From Verrucomicrobiales bacterium (GTDB lineage: Bacteria; Verrucomicrobiota; Verrucomicrobiia; Limisphaerales; J093): a stretch of DNA of 64,000 nucleotides. A program made the position numbers and the translations under genes. Of this stretch, positions 36,134-43,576 are shown piece after piece; positions within the stretch are counted from its first letter, which is position 1; every line of letters begins with the position of its first letter. The notes under the pieces were generated by a model that saw nothing but the letters and a program-made list of their open reading frames with translations, was not told the DNA's origin and ran no database searches. Location of the stretch: positions 161,272 through 225,271 of the forward strand of contig JACKPV010000032.1 in NCBI GenBank assembly GCA_024233305.1. The letters run 5' to 3'.

Positions 36134-36164
36134 AAAAAAGTCGGCAGCTTGAGCTCTCCGACTT
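36134..36164 (-). terminator. Terminator/attenuator in the nusA leader
   Basis: On the minus strand AAGTCGG pairs with CCGACTT around an inner AGC/GCT, and the stem is followed directly by a run of T (six in all). It ends 23 bases before the nusA ATG, which leaves no room for a promoter after it. Transcripts reaching nusA must therefore read through it. It may attenuate nusA, and NusA itself stimulates pausing and termination at such hairpins, so autoregulation is plausible. Confidence 0.75.
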
Positions 36165-36392
36165 GACCACGCTGGTTGACCAGCAATCAATTTCTTGGGC
36201 CAGACCTTAGTGGCGGGCGTCCGCAGCGTCAAGGCGTTTTGCAGGGGCGGACCGGGCACGGGCGCCGCGTGGCGGCAAGGACGGAGGCGGCCCTCCACTC
36301 CGTGAGGCTCGCCGGCTTCGGGTTGGCGTCCACGCCGGGGAGGCGAGCCAACCGTGCCGCGCAGCGGCGGGCGGCGGGCCGCGGCGGGCTGC
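36165..36392. other. Non-coding region between AMMECR1 gene and nusA leader
   Basis: This extremely GC-rich stretch holds the probable nusA promoter (not clearly identified). It contains inverted sequences GAGGCTCGCC (36303-36312) and GGCGAGCC (36341-36348), which suggests another intergenic palindromic element, though no second copy is visible in this window. Confidence 0.4.
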
Positions 36393-36986
36393 TTATCGAT
36401 CTCCCGGGGGCGGTGTCTCCGTGAAAGCCTCGACGTCGTAGGTCAGGATTTCCGCGTTGGGAAGCTGCCAGGCGGTCGCCGCCAGGCCCGCCTTCCGGGC
36501 TAGACTTGCAAGGAAGTCCGCGGGTTCCGGCAGCTTTCGCCAGACCTGGGGGAGATAGGTTGCCGCCCGGCTCCCAACGCGCAGGATGATCCCCGGACGC
36601 TCGCGGCGCAGTTGGTCGCAGAGCGCTTCGCGAGATCGGGCGGCGGCGCGGGCGGGCGGCGAGAGGATACTGATCTCGATGATCAGGGCTTCGACCTCCT
36701 CGCTTCGCAGCGGGGGAAAACGCGGGTCCAGCGTGGCGGCGCTCCGGGCGTTCTCCATCACGGCGCGGTAGAGCGGCCGGTCCGGTTCGAGATTGCCCAT
36801 GCAACCGCGCAGCGCTCCGGCCAGGGTCAGGGTGACAAAACAGGCGCGGGGATCGGCAAACCCCGGAGGAAGGTAATCGCCTTTCACCGCCGGCAGTCGA
36901 CCGTGCGTCAGCGTCTCAATGATCGACTGGCGGGCGAGTTCGAGCAGGAGGTCTTGCTCGTCAGCGCCGTGGGGTTCGTGGTTCAT
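36393..36986 (-). CDS. AMMECR1-domain protein (AmmeMemoRadiSam system protein A-like)
   Basis: This 197-residue protein has the AMMECR1 fold signature: LTLAGALRGCMGNLEPDRPLYRAVMENARSAATLDPRFPPL, with the LRGCMG motif. The start at 36986 (MNHEPHGADEQD) overlaps the stop of the upstream GH95 gene (ATGA), so it is translationally coupled to it. The frame continues far upstream (to 38168), but that part overlaps the GH95 gene and is not real coding. The companion Memo and radical-SAM proteins of the AmmeMemoRadiSam system are not adjacent. The biochemical role is unknown. Confidence 0.88.
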   Translation of the reverse strand: MNHEPHGADEQDLLLELARQSIIETLTHGRLPAVKGDYLPPGFADPRACFVTLTLAGALRGCMGNLEPDRPLYRAVMENARSAATLDPRFPPLRSEEVEALIIEISILSPPARAAARSREALCDQLRRERPGIILRVGSRAATYLPQVWRKLPEPADFLASLARKAGLAATAWQLPNAEILTYDVEAFTETPPPGDR

Positions 36987-39400
36987 CGGGCCACCACGAC
37001 GTAGCGACGACCGGGGCGGGTCGCAAACTCGAGGGCGCCTTCCGGGCCGGCGGTGGTCGCGACCGGTCCGCCCGTGGCCGAATCCCGGCGAACCTCGACC
37101 GCGTTCCCGACGCGCACCCGGCACGACGTTCCGACCAGGGAGCGGATGGTGGCCTGTTCGAGACGGCTGGAGCGCCAGCGGATCGACACCTCGAAGCCGC
37201 CGCGTGCCCGCAGGCCCTGAACCTCCCCGTCGGGCCAGGCGTTCGGAAGCGCCGGCAGCAGCTCGAGTTCGCCCGCCTGGCTCTGGAGCAACATCTCGGC
37301 GATGCCGGCGGCCCCGCCGAAGTTGCCGTCGATCTGGAAGGGCGGGTGGAGATCGAACAGGTTGGCCGCGGTGCTCTGCCGCAGGAGGGCGAGCAGGTTC
37401 TCGTGGGCCGCGGCGCCGTCGCCGAGTCGGGCCCAGAAGTTGAGGATCCAGGCCCGGCTCCAGCCGGTGTGACCGCCGCCATTGGCCAGACGGCGTTCGA
37501 GCGTGACCCGGGCCGCCTGCGCAAGTTCCGGGGTTCCTTGCCGCGTGATCTGGCTGCCGGGATGCAGCGCGAAGAGGTGGGAAATATGGCGGTGCCCGGG
37601 TTCCGGTTCCTCGTAGTCCTCGCTCCATTCCATGATCTGTCCGTGCCGGCCCACGCGCGTGGGGGGCAACCGGTCCAGGGTCGCGCTCAACCGGTCGCGG
37701 AAGGCGCCGTCCACCTCGAGGATTTCCGCCGCCTGCCGGCAGTGCTCGAGCAGGTCGCGCACGATCTGGATGTCCATGGACGGCCCCATGCAGAGCACGC
37801 CAGTGGCGCCGGTTGGCAGGCGGTAGGAGTTCTCCGGCGACATGGACGGCCCGGTGACGAGACGTCCCTGCGGGTCCGCGGTCAGGTAGTCCAGAAAGAA
37901 CGCCACCGCCTCCTTCATGACCGGATAGGCGCGGTCGCGGAGGAAGGGCAGGTTCTGGCTGAAGGCATAGTGTTCCCACAGGTGCTGGCACAACCACGCG
38001 CCTCCCATCGGCCACAAGCCCCACTGCGGGCCGTCGCCCGGCACGGTGAAGCCCCAGACGTCGGTGATGTGATGGGCCACCCACCCGCCGGCGCCATAGT
38101 GGAGCCTGGCGGTCTGGCGCCCCGGCTCGCGGAGGGATTCGATCAACTCGAAGAGCGGCAGATGGCATTCGGCGAGGTTGGCGACCTCGGCCGGCCAGTA
38201 GTTCATCTGGAGGTTGATGTTGAGGTGGTAGTCACTGTTCCAGGGCGGGTTGAGCCCCTGGGCCCAGAGTCCTTGGAGGTTGGCCGGCAAATCCCCCGGA
38301 CGCGAGCTGGCGATGAGGAGGTACCGGCCGAATTGGAAGTAAAGCGCCTCGAGTCCGGGGTCGACGGCCCCCGCTTTCACGCGTTCGAGCCGCTGGTCGG
38401 TGGGCTGATCGACGGGCTCGCCGCCGAGGTCGATTTGCACGCGGCGGAACAGGCGTTGATGATCCTGAATGTGCGCCTGGCGCAGGGCGGGGTAGCCTTT
38501 TTGCACGGCGGCCGCGACCGGCGATTCGGCGCCCGACTCCGCGTCGCGTTGGCCGAAGCTGGTGGCCGCGCCCAGGACCAGCATCGCCGCGTTGGCGTCC
38601 CGCACTTCGAGGCGCCGCACCGGCGCGAACAACGCGCCACCGTCGGCCGACGCATGCAGGACGGCCTGAAAGTCGAGTCCCTCGCCGCGGTCGAGGGCGC
38701 CGTGAAGCACGACGGTGTCGGGTTGGCGCGTGGAGGTGGTCGCGTCGGATTCACGATCCAGACTGGCGAACAGGGTCAACCCCCCGGGCTTCGAACAGGT
38801 GAAGCGCATGACGATCACCTGGTCGGGATGGCTGGCGAAGATCTCGCGCGTGTAGCGGGTTTCCCCGACGCGGTAGCTGACCCGCACGATGCCGGTGTCC
38901 AGGTCCAGTTCCCGCCGGTAATCCACGGCGTCCTCGTGACCGGGCAGGGTCAGGCGGAGATCACCCAGGGTTTGGTAGGGACGGAGCGTCCGTGGGTTGC
39001 CCATTGCATACTTGTCGGCGAGGTCGAAGGCTTCACCGGGCTTCCCAGCGAACAGCAGCCGCCGGATTTCCTCCAAGTGTTCGAGCGCGGCGGGGTTGTT
39101 GCAGTCGCGGGGGCCGCCGGCCCAGAGGGTGTCCTCGTTGAGTTGGATGCGCTCGGAGGCGATGCCGCCGAACACCATGGCCCCGAGTCGCCCGTTGCCG
39201 ATCGGGAGCGCCTGGGTTTCCCAGTCGGTGGCGGGATGATCGTACCACAGCCGGGTTTCCTGATGTCGGTCGGAGGGGGCGGTCACCGCCGGCCCCGGGG
39301 CCGGATCGGGGGTTGAATGGCAACCGGAGAGAAACAGCGTGAGCAATACGACGGGCAGACTGGCGAAGCGCCTTGCATCACGGGACCGGGAGCATTCCAT
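36983..39400 (-). CDS. Glycoside hydrolase family 95 protein (alpha-fucosidase-like lipoprotein)
   Basis: This 805-residue protein is probably a lipoprotein: LFLSGC at about residues 22-27 is a lipobox. The mature part starts RLWYDHPATDWETQALPIGNGRLGAMVFGG, the GH95 N-terminal signature, with LNEDTLWAGGPRDCNNP. The catalytic (alpha/alpha)6 region includes LQGLWAQGLNPPWNSDYHLNINLQMNYWP and HIADVWGFT-like segments, with acidic residues in MEWSEDYEEPEPGHRHISHLF. GH95 enzymes cleave alpha-1,2-L-fucosides or galactosides. The start was set at the internal ATG (39400) that directly precedes the signal peptide. It is coupled to the AMMECR1 gene. Confidence 0.92.
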   Translation of the reverse strand: MECSRSRDARRFASLPVVLLTLFLSGCHSTPDPAPGPAVTAPSDRHQETRLWYDHPATDWETQALPIGNGRLGAMVFGGIASERIQLNEDTLWAGGPRDCNNPAALEHLEEIRRLLFAGKPGEAFDLADKYAMGNPRTLRPYQTLGDLRLTLPGHEDAVDYRRELDLDTGIVRVSYRVGETRYTREIFASHPDQVIVMRFTCSKPGGLTLFASLDRESDATTSTRQPDTVVLHGALDRGEGLDFQAVLHASADGGALFAPVRRLEVRDANAAMLVLGAATSFGQRDAESGAESPVAAAVQKGYPALRQAHIQDHQRLFRRVQIDLGGEPVDQPTDQRLERVKAGAVDPGLEALYFQFGRYLLIASSRPGDLPANLQGLWAQGLNPPWNSDYHLNINLQMNYWPAEVANLAECHLPLFELIESLREPGRQTARLHYGAGGWVAHHITDVWGFTVPGDGPQWGLWPMGGAWLCQHLWEHYAFSQNLPFLRDRAYPVMKEAVAFFLDYLTADPQGRLVTGPSMSPENSYRLPTGATGVLCMGPSMDIQIVRDLLEHCRQAAEILEVDGAFRDRLSATLDRLPPTRVGRHGQIMEWSEDYEEPEPGHRHISHLFALHPGSQITRQGTPELAQAARVTLERRLANGGGHTGWSRAWILNFWARLGDGAAAHENLLALLRQSTAANLFDLHPPFQIDGNFGGAAGIAEMLLQSQAGELELLPALPNAWPDGEVQGLRARGGFEVSIRWRSSRLEQATIRSLVGTSCRVRVGNAVEVRRDSATGGPVATTAGPEGALEFATRPGRRYVVVAR

Positions 39401-39470
39401 GCGCGGAGCTTTCGGGAATGCGGCTCGTCGGTCAAGCCCGTCCGCCCCGGCGGCCGGCCCCACGGAGTTT

Positions 39471-39520
39471 TTCGCCGACTACGCGGCGGCGGCTCCGAGT
39501 TGCTGAATGGTCCCGGCTGA
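39471..39520. repeat. Palindromic intergenic repeat, family C, right end only
   Basis: The sequence CGCCGACTACGCGGCGGCGGC, then GAGTTGCTGAATGGTC, matches the right end and flank of the copies at 29633-29681 and 3526-3576. The left half is absent. It lies in the divergent region between the GH95 gene and the membrane protein gene. Confidence 0.6.
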
Positions 39521-39602
39521 GATGCGCAGATGCCGCTATGCCGCTCCGTCGCCGGAATATCTGCTTTCTTTGGCCGGGTGCCTTTGCTATTCCTCGCCGG
39601 TC

Positions 39603-40580
39603 ATGCGCAGACTTTCAGGCTTCATGCTCTGTCTGGCCCTTTTGGGGGTCGCGACAGCCGTGTGTTCCGCGGACGAGTACAAGTTGCGGGACGGCACGAT
39701 GATCTGGGGAACGGTCTCGGACTCCAACGAGAACGGGGTGGTGTTTCGCCTGGATTCGGGGGGCTTTTCTCCGTGGTATTCCTGGAGCAAGTTCTCGGAT
39801 CCAACCCTCGAGGTGCTGGCCCAGGATCCGCAGATGCGCCAGTTCGCCGAGCCTTTCATTCCGTTGCCTCCCGAAGAGCGACCGAAGCCGAAACCGGTGG
39901 TGATCCGGGAGTATCCCAAGGCCACGTTGCCGCTGGGCAGTCCGACCATTTTCAGCTCGCTTACCGGTTCCCTTGGGCTCGGCTTGCTGGCGCTGCTCTA
40001 CGCCGCGAACCTGCTGGCCGCCTACGAAATCGCGCTGTATCGGCACCGGCCCGTGGCGGTTGTGTGCGGGGTCTCCGCCATCGTGCCCCTGGTGGGGCCG
40101 CTGGCCTTCCTGGCGTCACCGTCGCTGGAGCCTCCACCGGCGGAATATGCCGAGGCCGAAGCCCACGACGAGGCCGGTCCGGGGGTGCCCGCCGCGGCGA
40201 GCGCCGCCAGCGCGACGTCCCGCAAAGTGGGCAGCCCGCCCCCGATGGCGAGCGGGCTCAAGGTGGCGGCCGGCGCGAAATCGGGCAAGGCGGGAGGCGC
40301 CGCGGAGAAACGGGTGTACAACCGTGGCGAGGTCGAGTTCAACCGGCGCTTCATCGAGACCCAGTTTTCCGGGTTCTTCCGGGTGGTGCCAACGGATGCC
40401 GAGCGGGATCTGGTGCTGGTCATCAAGACGCCCAAGATGGAGTTCATCGCCCGCCGCGTTTCGCGGATCACCGCCAGCGAGATGTACATCCAGTTGCTGC
40501 AGGCCGGCGCGAAGGAGGTGCGCGTCGTGCTCGGCGAAATCGCGCAGATCATCGTCCGTCACAAGGACGACAAGGCCTGA
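39603..40580 (+). CDS. Membrane protein with SH3-like N-terminus and PilZ-like region, function unknown
   Basis: This 325-residue protein starts with a signal peptide (MRRLSGFMLCLALLGVATAVCSA). Residues 24-60 (YKLRDGTMIWGTVSDSNENGVVFRLD) look like a small beta-barrel. Two membrane helices follow at about 120-165 (LTGSLGLGLLALLYAANLLA, then RPVAVVCGVSAIVPLVGPLAFLA). An Ala/Pro-rich linker leads to a C-terminal domain (FSGFFRVVPTDAERDLVLVIKT). I do not recognise a named family. It precedes adk by 32 bases on the same strand, and the set membrane protein-adk-zinc ribbon-fmt looks like one operon. Confidence 0.7.
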   Translation: MRRLSGFMLCLALLGVATAVCSADEYKLRDGTMIWGTVSDSNENGVVFRLDSGGFSPWYSWSKFSDPTLEVLAQDPQMRQFAEPFIPLPPEERPKPKPVVIREYPKATLPLGSPTIFSSLTGSLGLGLLALLYAANLLAAYEIALYRHRPVAVVCGVSAIVPLVGPLAFLASPSLEPPPAEYAEAEAHDEAGPGVPAAASAASATSRKVGSPPPMASGLKVAAGAKSGKAGGAAEKRVYNRGEVEFNRRFIETQFSGFFRVVPTDAERDLVLVIKTPKMEFIARRVSRITASEMYIQLLQAGAKEVRVVLGEIAQIIVRHKDDKA

Positions 40581-40612
40581 TCCACTCCGGTGCGCCGGCG
40601 TCCGTTCCTCGC

Positions 40613-41194
40613 ATGAAGTTTCGCACGATCCTGTTGTTTGGCGCTCCCGGAAGCGGCAAGGGCACGCAGGGCAAGGTCCTGGGTGAACTGCCCGGGTTCT
40701 TCCACTGTTCCTGCGGCGAGGTCTTCCGCTCGCTCAAGATGGGTTCCCCGCTCGGCAAGGTGTTCGTCGAATACTCGAGCAAGGGCCAACTCGTTCCCGA
40801 CGAGCCCACCATCGAGCTGTGGCGGCAATACATCGACAGCATGCAGCAGGTGGGGCGGTTCGATCCGGTGCAGGACACCCTGTTGCTCGACGGCATCCCG
40901 CGCAACCTCGCACAGGCCCGCCTGATGAGCGAGACCCTGGACGTGGGCGCCCTGATCTACCTGTCCTGCCCCGACCGGGAACGGCTGGTTCAGCGTCTAC
41001 AACGCCGGGCCTTGAAGGAGAACCGGCTCGACGACGCGAATCTCGAAGTCATCCGCCGTCGTCTGGAGAACTACGAGACCGAATCCCGCCCGGTGCTCGA
41101 CTTCTACGGCGAAGCGCTGCTGCGCCGGGTGGAGGCCGTGCAGACGCCGCTCGAGGTCCTGCGGGATGTGGTCGGAATTCTGCTCAGCCTGTGA
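40613..41194 (+). CDS. adk: Adenylate kinase, short form
   Basis: This 193-residue protein phosphorylates AMP using ATP. The P-loop is FGAPGSGKGTQ, then CGEVFRSL (AMP-binding arginine), LDGIPRN and RRLENYETESRPVLDFY. The LID region is short and lacks the zinc-binding cysteines of the long form. It is the first recognisable core gene of a run with a zinc-ribbon protein (8 bases away) and fmt. Confidence 0.93.
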   Translation: MKFRTILLFGAPGSGKGTQGKVLGELPGFFHCSCGEVFRSLKMGSPLGKVFVEYSSKGQLVPDEPTIELWRQYIDSMQQVGRFDPVQDTLLLDGIPRNLAQARLMSETLDVGALIYLSCPDRERLVQRLQRRALKENRLDDANLEVIRRRLENYETESRPVLDFYGEALLRRVEAVQTPLEVLRDVVGILLSL

Positions 41195-41201
41195 CCGGCC
41201 G

Positions 41202-41447
41202 ATGCAAGCGCAGTTTGGCGAACTCACGGCGAGCGGACTTTACTGCCCCCGATGCCGGCAGGCGCAACCGGTGCGGGAGCGATTGCTGCTGATTCTGCCC
41301 GACGGCGAAATGCACGAGTACGTGTGCCGGCGTTGCGGGAGTTCACTCGGGCAGCGCACGGTGACCGGTCCCGCGGTCCGGCCTCCGGCCATGAACGGAG
41401 CGCAGCCGACCGGGGGCATGACCGGGCGAAGACGCGGCCATGGCTGA
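41202..41447 (+). CDS. Small zinc-ribbon protein
   Basis: This 81-residue protein has CPRC (about 15-18) and CRRC (about 42-45), a plausible four-cysteine zinc site, with a beta-strand pattern between them (ERLLLILPDGEMHEYVC). The tail is low-complexity. It lies between adk and fmt and overlaps the fmt start by 8 bases. The exact start (41202, MQAQFGELTA) was chosen because the upstream frame overlaps adk. The function is unknown. Confidence 0.75.
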   Translation: MQAQFGELTASGLYCPRCRQAQPVRERLLLILPDGEMHEYVCRRCGSSLGQRTVTGPAVRPPAMNGAQPTGGMTGRRRGHG

Positions 41448-42408
41448 GTCCGGAGGCAAGCCGCCGGCATCGAAGGTCGTGTTCTTCGGCACGGCTGATT
41501 TCGCCTGTCCGGCCCTGGTCGCCCTGGAAGCCGAGCCGGCCTTCGAGGTTGTGGGGGTGGTTACCCAGCCGGATCGGCCCCGGGGACGTGAACTGAAGCT
41601 GCAGCCGCCGCCGGTCAAGGAGACCGCGCTTCATCTCGGGTTGCCGGTGTGGCAGCCGGCGCGTTGTCGGGAACCGGATTTCATCGCCCGGCTCGCCGGT
41701 TTGCAGGCGGATGTGTTCGTGGTGGCCGCCTACGGTCAGATCCTGCCTCCCGCGCTCCTGGACCTGCCGCGGTGCGGCTGTGTGAACATTCACGGCTCCC
41801 TGCTTCCCAAGTACCGGGGCGCGGCGCCGATCCAATGGGCGCTGGCCGATGGCGAGGCCGGGACAGGGGTGACGCTGATGCGGATGGATGCGGGGCTGGA
41901 CACCGGTCCGATGCTGGCGGCCGAGACCACGCCGATCTGGCCGGAGGACGATGGTCAGAGCTTGCACGACCGGCTCGCGACTTTGGGGGCCGATCTTCTG
42001 CTGCGGACGCTTCCGGATTACCTCGAGGGCCGGGTTACCCTCCGTCCGCAACCGGAAACCGGGGCAAGCTATGCCCGGAAGATCACCAAGGCCGACGGCC
42101 TGCTCGACTGGTCTCTGGACGCGGAGGTGCTGGCGCGTCGGGTGCGGGCCTTCAACCCGTGGCCGGGCGCTTACACGCGGTTGCCGGTCCAGGACCGCCG
42201 ACTGCTGAAGATCTGGGCCGGTGAAGCGTTGCGCCGCGAGGGCGGGGCGCCGGGTCAGGTCCTTCGCGCGGACCACGAATCCCTGCTGGTCGCCTGCGGT
42301 CGGGGCGCGTTGCAGCTGTTGATCGTTCAGCGGGAGGGAGGACGGCGACTGACGGCGGGCGAGTTCCTCACGGGCTGCCCGCTGGAGCCGGGGGCGCTGC
42401 TGGGGTGA
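41440..42408 (+). CDS. fmt: Methionyl-tRNA formyltransferase
   Basis: This 322-residue enzyme formylates initiator Met-tRNA. Signatures: VVFFGTADFACPALVAL at the start, NIHGSLLPKYRGAAPIQWAL around residues 111-130 and MRMDAGLDTGPMLA. The C-terminal domain (KITKADGLLDWSLDAEVLARRVRAFNPWPGAY) is present, so the protein is complete. It overlaps the zinc-ribbon gene by 8 bases. Its last 41 bases overlap the convergent DUF362 gene. Confidence 0.95.
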   Translation: MAESGGKPPASKVVFFGTADFACPALVALEAEPAFEVVGVVTQPDRPRGRELKLQPPPVKETALHLGLPVWQPARCREPDFIARLAGLQADVFVVAAYGQILPPALLDLPRCGCVNIHGSLLPKYRGAAPIQWALADGEAGTGVTLMRMDAGLDTGPMLAAETTPIWPEDDGQSLHDRLATLGADLLLRTLPDYLEGRVTLRPQPETGASYARKITKADGLLDWSLDAEVLARRVRAFNPWPGAYTRLPVQDRRLLKIWAGEALRREGGAPGQVLRADHESLLVACGRGALQLLIVQREGGRRLTAGEFLTGCPLEPGALLG

Positions 42409-43576
42409 TCGGTGCGGGTTCAGGCCCCGGTGGTTCAACGGGTCCGGTACGGCCCGGGAGCACCACCTTCTCGACCTGGATCCAGGCCGGATTGCTCGTG
42501 CCCAACTCGAGCAGGGCGGCGTTGTTGCAGGGGCCCGGATCCACCTTCTGCGGGGGGCGGCCCGCCAGTTCCCGCTGACGGGCAAGCTCCTGGATCGAGA
42601 GGACGTCCAGGGCCACCGGATCGGTGCTGAAACGCAATTGCCCCAGCATCGCGGCGTAATGCAGCAAGCTGTCTTCTTCGCCGTAGTACTGGGCGATCAG
42701 GGCATCGACCACCGACAGCACGAAGCGGTCGCCGACGTCGGGGAGCGCATAGATTTCCGGGACCGCGACGGCCAACCGTTCGGGTTCGTTGGCGAAGCGC
42801 TGGGTGTTGTCCACGCTGCCGAAGGCCAGGCTGAACAGGTTGCCCGAAACCCCCACCCGGTTGTGGTTGAGCAACGGCGTGACGTTGATGCCGCGGGTGA
42901 TGGTCTGCGTCAGCAGCCGGGTCACGTGGGAACGGCGCCCCATGCTCTCGCCACCGGGTTGGTATTCGAGATCGCCCCAGACGAGCTGGCCGGGGATCGC
43001 GTTGTCGTAGAACGCCGCGGCATCGTAACCCGCCTCCACCGCGCCTTCCACCCGGATGCCCAGCCGGTTGGTCAGCTCGGTGAAGCCCGCCCGTCGCAGA
43101 TTTGCGAGGTGTTTGTCCCAGACGATGATGTTGGTGGCGGGCTGTCCGACGGCGATCAGGCTGGCCGCCAGCGCTTCCACGACGGCGGGCCGGGTGCCGC
43201 TGAGCGGGCCGGGGACGGAAACGACCTTGATGCCGACGACATCCGCGGGCTGGATCCACCGACGCCAGGCCGCCTCGATGGTGTCCACGCGGGCGAGGTT
43301 GGTGAGGCCCGCCTCGACCATCTGGCGGATGCGGACCGGGTTGGCGGCGAAGGCGACCACGGAATCCGCGGCTTCGACGGTGACCATGCGCGCACGCGTT
43401 TGGGGCAGAGTTACGGTGGCGGGGGGCGGAAAGCCGGCGCCGGTCGCGGCCGCCGCGCCGGTCAGGACAATGATCCCCCGCAGGAGCCGTTTGAGGAGTG
43501 TCTGAAGACGTGCCACAAGCCGTTGCAGGTGCCTTGCTTGACTCGACCGACCCCGGATGCTAACACCACCCTTCAT
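42368..43576 (-). CDS. DUF362 domain protein
   Basis: This protein of about 400 residues (402 from 43576) appears exported: a hydrophobic segment (RGIIVLTGAAAATGAGFPPPA) follows a basic leader. The DUF362 domain has WIQPADVVGIKVV, then NIIVWDK, and a C-terminal part VVDALIAQYYGEE. DUF362 proteins often bind iron-sulfur clusters, but no cysteine cluster is seen here. The start is uncertain: ATG at 43576, or a GTG at about 43516, which would avoid touching the divergent TPR gene whose ATG is at 43575. No ribosome binding site favours either. The 3' end overlaps fmt by 41 bases in convergent orientation. Confidence 0.75.
   Translation of the reverse strand: MKGGVSIRGRSSQARHLQRLVARLQTLLKRLLRGIIVLTGAAAATGAGFPPPATVTLPQTRARMVTVEAADSVVAFAANPVRIRQMVEAGLTNLARVDTIEAAWRRWIQPADVVGIKVVSVPGPLSGTRPAVVEALAASLIAVGQPATNIIVWDKHLANLRRAGFTELTNRLGIRVEGAVEAGYDAAAFYDNAIPGQLVWGDLEYQPGGESMGRRSHVTRLLTQTITRGINVTPLLNHNRVGVSGNLFSLAFGSVDNTQRFANEPERLAVAVPEIYALPDVGDRFVLSVVDALIAQYYGEEDSLLHYAAMLGQLRFSTDPVALDVLSIQELARQRELAGRPPQKVDPGPCNNAALLELGTSNPAWIQVEKVVLPGRTGPVEPPGPEPAPITPAAPPAPAGSP

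Noticed and set aside
36987..38168. N-terminal extension of the AMMECR1 frame to 38168
   Set aside because: It overlaps the GH95 gene in another frame. The domain starts at 36986, where an ATGA overlap gives a natural start.
39530..40612. N-terminal extension of adenylate kinase to 39530
   Set aside because: It overlaps the membrane-protein gene in another frame. The kinase starts at its canonical P-loop region at 40613.
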